Source of the DNA: an uncultured Clostridia bacterium
GTDB taxonomy: Bacteria > Bacillota > Clostridia > Oscillospirales > Acutalibacteraceae
Assembly (NCBI GenBank): GCA_947628665.1
Contig: CANRAU010000009.1
Coordinates: forward strand, 1-64,000
Direction of reading: 5' to 3'
DNA: 64,000 bases
The translations under genes and the position numbers were made by a program. Below, one piece after another: positions 58,885 to 64,000 of this stretch; positions within the stretch are counted from its first letter, which is position 1; the number at the start of each line of letters is the position of its first letter. The notes under the pieces were generated by a model, which saw only the letters and a list, made by a program, of their open reading frames with translations, made no database searches and was not told the origin of the DNA.

Positions 58885-60642
58885 TTACGACGGTTCGTTT
58901 TCGTCCGTTTGCACATTCGTACAGCCGCGCAGCACGCAGTTCTCGACGCCGTTCGCCGTTTCCCCGAGCAAGCGGTTGCCGCGTATCGTCAGTCCCTCGA
59001 CGCTTTCGATGCAAAACGCCGCGCCGTTCGCCAAATGCACGGTGTTGTCCTCTATCGTGATGTTTTTGTGAACGGGGACGTCGGGCAACCGCCCGAGCGC
59101 CGTCACGGGATGCACATATACGGCGGGCGCGCTGTCGCGCGGTGCGGGGCAGAGGAAAAATTCGTTGCTGCGGATGGTCACGTCGCGCACAGGACCCGAT
59201 TCATACCATTCGCCCGAATCGTTCGACAGGAAAATGCACGCCATAACGGTGGTGGCAAAGCGGTTGTTTTCGATCAGCACCCGCCGACGCGTGGTACACA
59301 AGATCCCGCGCGTGGGGATGTGCGTAAACGTACAGCCGCGCACCGTGACCTCGGGCGTATAGGTGCTGTTTTCCGCGACGTATTTCGGCTGCGCGCCGAG
59401 TTTTTCGCAAAGACAGGCGGGCAGCGGCCGGTCAAAGGCGACGGTCATGGATTTTAAATCGTTTCCGTCCTCGCCGGGTGCGCCCGCTTTCGTTACGGTG
59501 TATACCGTCTCCTGCCCCTCTGCGGGCAAAAGGGTGTCGCGCGCATAGAAAATAACCTCGTCCCCGACATGGAACTGCGGGAAGCCGCCCTGCTGCCGAT
59601 GCACATAGCGCAGGCGCAGCGTGCGGTCGTCGAGCATTTCCTCCACACGCGTAAACGTGCCGTGGATGTTGATCGGGTCGTCGTGCGGATGCGAAAACGT
59701 GCAGTTTTCAATTTCGATTTTGCCCGCCGCGCCCGAAACATGCAGGGAATCGGCGTAACCGGAGCAAAATCTTCCGTCCCCCGGCACGAAGCGGCAGTTT
59801 CGGAACGCAACGTTTTTGCACATTTGCACAAGCCACCCAAAGCCGTGCAGGAAATGGGGCGCGACCGAATCGACCGTGATCTGCTCGCTCTCCCAAAAGA
59901 ATGCGCCTGCGGTGGGACGGTGTTTGGAGGCGCAAAGCTGGGCGACCGTCCCCACACTGCGCCAGGGCTTCGGCACAAATCCGAAGTAGGAGACAACGAT
60001 CCTGCCCCGGTCGTCAACCCGAATTTTTCGAGCGCGGGAAAACGGCATTTCCGTAAGTCCCGTGCGCCGCTGTATCCCCGACTGCGGATCGTAACAGACG
60101 GCGCACCAGCTTTCGTGGTTATTCCATTGTACGGCGTAGGGCTCGTTTGTATACGGACTTTTGGAAAAAATCCATTGGATGCGTCCGTTTTTCCATGCGA
60201 AATCACAGCCCTTTGCGGGGGTGAAAACCGCATATGTGCGCCCCACGTCGGTCACGGTCATTTGTGACACGGTGGGGCTTTCAAAATCCCATGCAAAATT
60301 TCGGAGGACGATGTTTTTCGAGCGCACGACGGCCAGAGCCATCATATCGCCGTGGAACAGGATGCGGCAGCCGTTGCCCTCGATCGTCAGGCCGTTTTGC
60401 TCCTCCAGCAAAATGCCGATCGTTTTTTGCGGATAGTCTACGCTGTCGGTGTTGGAGGTATGGAATTCGCGTACCGAGCAGTGATCCTTATAGATATGCA
60501 GCTCCCCGTTTTCGGGCAGTTCAAGCGTACACGGCTCGCCTAAAGCGCGGATATGCGCCAACGCGTTTTGCAGTGCGCGCGTACAGTCGCCCGCTTTTGC
60601 TTCGGGCGTCGTTTGCAGGAAGTCTTGGAAATCCACACGCAT
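58885..60642 (-). CDS. right-handed beta-helix enzyme, GH110-like (alpha-1,3-galactosidase family)
   Basis: 585 residues. Parallel beta-helix with ladder segments such as NIVLRNFAWDFESPT, NVAFRNCRFVPGDGRF and KIEIENCTFSHPHDDPINIHG. The ADSLHVSG and HDDPINIHG region resembles the active-site face of GH110 enzymes, where an Asp pair acts on terminal alpha-1,3-galactose. The N-terminus has no signal peptide, so the enzyme should be cytoplasmic, unlike most described members. Upstream of DUF951 with a 12-bp gap. Family call from memory of motifs; a more general pectate-lyase-like hydrolase is possible. Confidence 0.7.
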   Translation of the reverse strand: MRVDFQDFLQTTPEAKAGDCTRALQNALAHIRALGEPCTLELPENGELHIYKDHCSVREFHTSNTDSVDYPQKTIGILLEEQNGLTIEGNGCRILFHGDMMALAVVRSKNIVLRNFAWDFESPTVSQMTVTDVGRTYAVFTPAKGCDFAWKNGRIQWIFSKSPYTNEPYAVQWNNHESWCAVCYDPQSGIQRRTGLTEMPFSRARKIRVDDRGRIVVSYFGFVPKPWRSVGTVAQLCASKHRPTAGAFFWESEQITVDSVAPHFLHGFGWLVQMCKNVAFRNCRFVPGDGRFCSGYADSLHVSGAAGKIEIENCTFSHPHDDPINIHGTFTRVEEMLDDRTLRLRYVHRQQGGFPQFHVGDEVIFYARDTLLPAEGQETVYTVTKAGAPGEDGNDLKSMTVAFDRPLPACLCEKLGAQPKYVAENSTYTPEVTVRGCTFTHIPTRGILCTTRRRVLIENNRFATTVMACIFLSNDSGEWYESGPVRDVTIRSNEFFLCPAPRDSAPAVYVHPVTALGRLPDVPVHKNITIEDNTVHLANGAAFCIESVEGLTIRGNRLLGETANGVENCVLRGCTNVQTDENEPS

Positions 60643-60704
60643 GGCCTGCTCCTTTCCGTCGGGGCGACCCGCATAGGGTAAGCCGCCGAACCGCCTGCGA
60701 TGTG

Positions 60705-61202
60705 TTACGCCATCGTGAAGATCCCGTAGGTCACAAGCGACATGATGACCCCCGCGATAAACACGCCCAGCGCAATGATCGGCAGGGAACGCTTCATGTC
60801 AATGCCCAAAAGCGCCGCCATCAGCGCGCCCGTCCAGCCGCCCGTACCGGGCAGCGGTATGGCCACAAACAAAAGCAGCCCCCATGATTTATAGCGCAGC
60901 ACCTTGTCACGGTTGCGCTCGGTTTTTGTCTCTAATTTGGTGATGATCTTTTCAAAAAAGGAAAACCGCCGCAAAAAGGCAAAGATTTTTTTGATGAACA
61001 AAATGATAAACGGGATCGGCAGCATATTGCCGATATAGCAAATGGGGAAGGCTCTCAAAAAGGGGATCTCCAAAAGCCGCGCCGCGATCATGCCGCCGCG
61101 CAGCTCCAAAATCGGCAGCAGAGAGACGACAAACGCCGTCAGCTCCGGCGGAATTTTATCTTGAAACAGTTCTACGAAAAACTGCGCCAGTTCTTGTGCC
61201 AT
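60705..61202 (-). CDS. COG2426-family small membrane protein (Sm_multidrug_ex)
   Basis: 165 residues, four to five helices. The LLPILELRGGMIAARLL and IPLPGTGGWTGALMAALLG segments are diagnostic of the family named putative small multidrug exporter; true function is not established. RBS GAGGGGGAG, 19 bp after the NUDIX gene. Confidence 0.88.
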   Translation of the reverse strand: MAQELAQFFVELFQDKIPPELTAFVVSLLPILELRGGMIAARLLEIPFLRAFPICYIGNMLPIPFIILFIKKIFAFLRRFSFFEKIITKLETKTERNRDKVLRYKSWGLLLFVAIPLPGTGGWTGALMAALLGIDMKRSLPIIALGVFIAGVIMSLVTYGIFTMA

Positions 61203-61221
61203 AAGCTCTGCTCCCCCTCAT

Positions 61222-61956
61222 TTACATCAGGTCGTGTTCTTCCATAAACGCCTTTGCGCGCTGCAAAATGCTTTTGTCGTTCTCGTAATTGAGCGTTTTC
61301 AGACAGGCGTCGAATTCCAGCCAAATATAATCCTCGATCTCGCTTGGCTGAATGACCGTCTGCGTATCCGACGTGGTCGCGAGGAAGATCATGACCGTTT
61401 TGTCGATCCGCCCCTGAATGGTATAGACGGACTTCGCCTTGAAGCCCGGCAAAATCGTAATGTGCAGTCCCGTTTCCTCCAGCACCTCGCGCAGGGCAGT
61501 CTCCTCGTCGGTCTCGGTGTTTTCGACGTGGCCTTTTGGGAAACCCCAATGGGCGCTGCGCTTGTTTTTGATGAGCAGGAAACGCTTTTGCCCGCCGATG
61601 TCGCGGAACACCACCGCGCCGCACGAACGCTCATAAAAACAATCTATGGAAACGCCCCGCCCTTTATGCATAAATGCAACGGCGGGCGCAATGTCGTTGA
61701 TGATAAACTGCTTGGATTTCGGGGCGACCACGAGGTAGACGGCGTGCCGACGACTGTCCTTGATCACCGCCGTGACGCGGCCGTCGAAATGGCGCACGGG
61801 GTGATCGACCCCCATAATGTATGCGCCCGCCACGGGCGAATGCGGTTCCAGTCCGTTTTCCACAACGCCGTAGTTCAGCAAATATTTTACATTGGTTTCC
61901 CGGTCAAAGCGGCCAAGGGGTTTGGTGACCCGAACTCTGACAAAATTGCCCAACAT
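61222..61956 (-). CDS. fusion of an inorganic-pyrophosphatase-like domain and a NUDIX hydrolase
   Basis: 244 residues. Residues 1-100 resemble a small clostridial pyrophosphatase-like family (start LGNFVRVRVTKPLGRF, then LLNYGVVE, GAYIMGVDHPV, and VVAPKSKQF), but the EEQDAY-type acidic motif reads SPVAGAY, so metal binding is doubtful. Residues 105-244 form a NUDIX domain with a complete box G142-L164 (REVLEETG). A substrate with a nucleoside diphosphate linkage is likely. ATG 61956 follows AAGGAG at 11 nt. Confidence 0.78.
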   Translation of the reverse strand: MLGNFVRVRVTKPLGRFDRETNVKYLLNYGVVENGLEPHSPVAGAYIMGVDHPVRHFDGRVTAVIKDSRRHAVYLVVAPKSKQFIINDIAPAVAFMHKGRGVSIDCFYERSCGAVVFRDIGGQKRFLLIKNKRSAHWGFPKGHVENTETDEETALREVLEETGLHITILPGFKAKSVYTIQGRIDKTVMIFLATTSDTQTVIQPSEIEDYIWLEFDACLKTLNYENDKSILQRAKAFMEEHDLM

Positions 61957-62097
61957 CTGTTGTATGACTCCTTAACATCGGGCGACGGCGCGCCTGCAAA
62001 AATTTCCGCGCCCGCTTTCGTCTGCGCACACGAACCCGCGACGCAAAGCGCGGGCGACCGCAAACAAAACAAATGCCCGATCCGTAAAACTGCCCCT

Positions 62098-62126
62098 ATT
62101 ATACAGGGAAAATTTGTCGGTTGCAA
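62098..62126 (-). promoter_or_regulatory. promoter of the NUDIX-COG2426 unit
   Basis: TTGCAA (62121-62126), 17-bp spacer, TATAAT (62098-62103) on the minus strand; leader about 135 nt and GC-rich, with possible stems. Confidence 0.7.
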
Positions 62127-62254
62127 GTCCTTTTTCCAAGAGCGGGACAGGTCTTTGCGGAAAAGCCGCGCGGCGGTCGGTCGGCGCGCTGTCGGACTTA
62201 GCAAAATGCACAAGAAAAAAACTTAAAAACTGACTGCGCGATTCCGAATTGTAT

Positions 62255-62470
62255 ATTTTGTAAAGTGTTCAAAACAGGCTGTAAGCTGTTAAAAGTTTCA
62301 CAAAAGTTATAAACATTGGTTCAAAAGTCGGGTTTTCGCATAAATTTGGCGTGTTTTGGGGAACTTTTTAACATTTTGAACATGGTTTTGAACATTTCTG
62401 CGCAAAAGGAAACTATACTGTTTGTATAGTTTTGTAAGTTTTTAAATTTTGTTAAAAATCCCATATTGAC
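62255..62470. repeat. AT-rich intergenic region with TTTTGAACA repeats and a palindrome
   Basis: Two tandem 12-bp units TTTTGAACATGG/TTTTGAACATTT (62374-62397), an inverted TGTTCAAAA at 62266-62274, related GGTTCAAAAG and TTTTTAACAT words, and a perfect 9-bp palindrome AAACTATAC-N5-GTATAGTTT at 62410-62432. No gene in 61957-62558. Confidence 0.6.
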
Positions 62471-62558
62471 AAAATCCGCACGGTTTTGCAAAAGGGAGAT
62501 TCGTATATTTTCCCGTTAAAACCCAATACTATGAAAAACGAAAAGCGGAGGATACGGC

Positions 62559-62822
62559 ATGGTCAAAGGGATCAATCGACAGGTGCTGGAAATACAGGAA
62601 ACGGGGTCGCCATATTTTGATCGCGCGTTCTTTTTTGTAAAGCCGGAATTCGCCTTTACGGACGAAAAGCGACTGCGCAGGGCGGCGGAGGATGCGTTAA
62701 AGCACCCCGACCGTTTGCCGAAGACCCGTCGAAAGCGGATCAGGAGCGCCTGGCTTTGGGCGATCGGCTCGGGCGCGGCGGCGGGCGCGGGCGCGATCAT
62801 CACGGCGCTTTGCGTGCATTAA
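62559..62822 (+). CDS. small conserved clostridial membrane protein, unknown function
   Basis: 87 residues. Starts MVKGINRQVLEIQETGSPYF, a pattern I associate with a short conserved clostridial protein family; then a basic stretch (KTRRKRIRSAW) and a C-terminal Gly/Ala-rich membrane helix. RBS GCGGAGG at a normal distance. No operon partner; a sporulation-type promoter upstream is conceivable but weak. Confidence 0.75.
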   Translation: MVKGINRQVLEIQETGSPYFDRAFFFVKPEFAFTDEKRLRRAAEDALKHPDRLPKTRRKRIRSAWLWAIGSGAAAGAGAIITALCVH

Positions 62823-62830
62823 ATCTTATA

Positions 62831-62873
62831 CGGCGTACAACGGATTTCAACATCCGCCGTGCGCCGATTTTTT
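62831..62873 (+). terminator. intrinsic terminator of the small membrane-protein gene
   Basis: Interrupted stem CGGCG..CGGAT / ATCCG..CGCCG followed by ATTTTTTCTG. Confidence 0.75.
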
Positions 62874-62889
62874 CTGTCACTTTCTGAAA

Positions 62890-63160
62890 GCCAAAACATA
62901 AGTTTTCGCCCGCCTTTTTCAAAAGGCGGTGAGGTGTCGGAGCGAAGCTCTGACTCGCCCCTCGCAAGGGGCGAAACACCCAAAGCGTCAGCAAAGCGCA
63001 GGAAGGGAAGAAAAACGTCCCAGTGGGACGTTTTTCGCGGGAATTCTCGCCTGCCGGCTCGGTCGGTGCTTTTGCGGCGATGCCGCAAAGGTCGCCACTG
63101 GCGACCCGCACCCCTGCAAGGGGTTTCCCGATACGCCGCGTAGCGGCGTATTGTGAAAAA
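62890..63160 (+). repeat. multi-hairpin dispersed repeat, copy C (full length)
   Basis: Same module order as copy A but on the plus strand, downstream of a plus-strand gene: CCGCCTTTTTCAAAAGGCGG, GTCGGAGC/GCTCTGAC, TCGCCCCT/AGGGGCGA, AACGTCCC/GGGACGTT, TTTGCGGC/GCCGCAAA, GGTCGCC/GGCGACC, ATACGCCGC/GCGGCGTAT. Confidence 0.85.
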
Positions 63161-63170
63161 CACTACAGAA

Positions 63171-63193
63171 AAAAACCTCCCGTATGGGAGATT
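63171..63193 (+). terminator. terminator-like hairpin, first of two copies
   Basis: ACCTCCC / GGGAGAT stem after an A-run; the same module (with preceding AAAAACACTACA) recurs at 63515-63558. Confidence 0.5.
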
Positions 63194-63249
63194 CCAGCGT
63201 GTAGAAAAAGTATGTGCCACTCGGCAATATGCACAAAAGGAATAAGATT

Positions 63250-63432
63250 ATGGGGAACCCCCGGCGAGGGTTCCCCACCGAAAAACAGTCCACTGGACTG
63301 TTTTTCGCCCCTCCTGCGCTTTTTGGGGACAAAATTTCGCAGCCTGCGGGCTACGATGGGGGCGCCGCCCCTCAACCCCGCCGCCTTTTGAAAAAGGCGG
63401 GCGAAAACTTTTGGTTTGACTTTTGGCTAGTG
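63250..63432 (-). repeat. multi-hairpin dispersed repeat, copy D (five modules)
   Basis: On the minus strand: CCGCCTTTTTCAAAAGGCGG, GGGGCG/CGCCCC, GTAGCCC/GGCTGC, AACAGTCC/GGACTGTT, and a GGGGAACCC/GGGTTCCCC stem. Downstream of the minus-strand surface-protein gene at the window end. Confidence 0.85.
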
Positions 63433-63530
63433 AGAGGGAAAAGTCAGAGAAAAACTTTTCTTTCCTTTGTGCGTACTGGCGCGAGGAGCTTCGTGCATAT
63501 AGCGCGCGGCGGATTGTAAAAAACACTACA

Positions 63531-63558
63531 AAAAAACCTCCCGTATGGGAGGTTTTTT
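63531..63558. terminator. bidirectional terminator hairpin
   Basis: Perfect stem AAAAAACCTCCC / GGGAGGTTTTTT with TAT(G)-type loop, usable on either strand. Confidence 0.75.
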
Positions 63559-63635
63559 CGTATAGAACCAAAGGCAAACGCCCGCAGAACGTGCGTTCTG
63601 CGGGCGCGTATAATTGGAGAGAATTCAGTCACTTA

Positions 63636-63705
63636 GCTTAAGAGTCATTTTCTACTCTTGGCTTAAGAGTGTTTTCCTCACAGTTTAAGAGTGTTACCTC
63701 TCGAC
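63636..63705. repeat. three short direct repeats after the surface-protein stop
   Basis: TTAAGAGT occurs three times at about 23-24 bp spacing in the 3' flank of the terminal gene; one copy forms a small stem with a neighbouring ACTCTT. Confidence 0.55.
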
Positions 63706-64000
63706 TTATTCGTCGCGATCCTTCTTGGAACGGACAGCCATGGTGACAAACGCCGCAGCTGCCAGCAGGGAGATCGCGGAGAAACCGGTCACCGCAGCAC
63801 CGGTTACGGGGATCTGCGGGAGAGTCTTATCCGGCTGCGACGGATTGGAAGGAGCCGCAGCATCTTTGGTCTCCGTTGCGCCGCAAACCGAGCAGGTTCT
63901 TACCTGTTTGCCGTTTTCTTCTTTCCACTCGCCATACTGATGGCCGGCAGCCTTCACGGTCGGGTCAAAAGCGTTGTTCGCAGCCGCGTCAGCTTCCGAT
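63706..64000 (-). CDS. surface protein, C-terminal part (5' end beyond the window)
   Basis: The frame is open to the window edge, so only the last 97 residues are visible. A Cys-containing segment (GHQYGEWKEENGKQVRTC, CSVCGAT) of the kind found repeated in clostridial cell-surface proteins is followed by a Pro-rich spacer. A sorting-like IPVTG motif, a hydrophobic helix and an RSKKDRDE tail close the protein. IPVTG departs from LPxTG, so sortase processing is plausible but unproven. Confidence 0.75.
   Translation of the reverse strand, partial: SEADAAANNAFDPTVKAAGHQYGEWKEENGKQVRTCSVCGATETKDAAAPSNPSQPDKTLPQIPVTGAAVTGFSAISLLAAAAFVTMAVRSKKDRDE

Noticed and set aside
62510..62540. Possible sigma-F/sigma-G promoter (GTATA ... 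CAATACTA) before the small membrane-protein gene
   Set aside because: Spacing and -10 fit only partly; kept out of the feature list.
1..64000. CRISPR arrays, tRNA, rRNA and insertion-sequence transposases
   Set aside because: Looked for on both strands; none could be supported. The tandem and dispersed repeats seen do not have CRISPR spacing.

Overview
The window reads as chromosome of a Gram-positive, spore-forming, GC-rich anaerobe of the class Clostridia (Oscillospirales-like gut lineages are my best guess, not proven). The signs are spoIIE, a ClpC-adaptor-like MecA protein, an archaeal-type prolyl-tRNA synthetase, DUF951/prfA, PadR/DUF1700/DUF4097 and many Sec-exported surface proteins. 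Most genes lie on the minus strand. No tRNA, rRNA or CRISPR array was found.

Layout. 1-3.2 kb: a lipoprotein, proS and acpP, with promoters and terminators for the lipoprotein and acpP units. 3.2-11 kb: one tightly overlapping minus-strand operon (TVP38-type membrane protein, galK, two M42 peptidases, a GNAT protein, a COG4100 PLP enzyme, a phosphohexomutase). 11.1-12.1 kb: a plus-strand 2-hydroxyacid dehydrogenase. 12.3-15.7 kb: three paralogous single-pass membrane proteins, two carrying an almost identical 689-bp segment. 15.8-18.2 kb: spoIIE behind a promoter with an unusually long spacer. 18.3-20.6 kb: PadR / small ORF / DUF1700 / DUF4097 / PspC envelope operon. 21.2-24.1 kb: a P-type cation ATPase under a yybP-ykoY (Mn2+) riboswitch. 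24.1-28.1 kb: a DUF4015-like protein and an Rnf-like D-E-A membrane trio that lacks the usual redox residues and partner subunits. 28.2-32.9 kb: mecA-like, rpe, a membrane protein, a terminal-inverted-repeat element, proA and proB.

33-44.7 kb is the most distinctive region: a ten-gene, codirectional surface-protein cluster. It has a membrane protein, a 1823-residue secreted protein, seven tandem secreted proteins of about 160 residues that share one beta-rich domain (core Pro-Ala then Ile-x-Trp, ending in a Thr-Phe-Thr-Val-like strand), and a repeat-bearing C-terminally anchored protein. The giant protein ends in the same domain as the seven small ones, which points to a common assembly or attachment module. 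I do not recognise this as a named system.

44.9-49.1 kb: a MarR-controlled heterodimeric ABC exporter. 49.3-55.5 kb: a compact plus-strand phage head module (small and large terminase, portal, protease, capsid, three completion proteins, terminator) with no tail, lysis, integrase or regulatory genes. 55.6-62.1 kb: housekeeping genes (tsaC/ywlC, uppP, prfA, DUF951), a GH110-like beta-helix enzyme without a signal peptide, a COG2426 membrane protein and a pyrophosphatase-like/NUDIX fusion. 62.2-64 kb: an AT-rich repeat-bearing intergenic region, a small conserved membrane protein, two copies of a hairpin repeat, and the 3' end of a surface protein running off the window.

A recurring non-coding feature is a multi-hairpin repeat found at least four times (20.9, 44.9, 63.0 and 63.3 kb). 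It always lies downstream of a gene in that gene's sense orientation, and its stems differ in sequence between copies while staying complementary.
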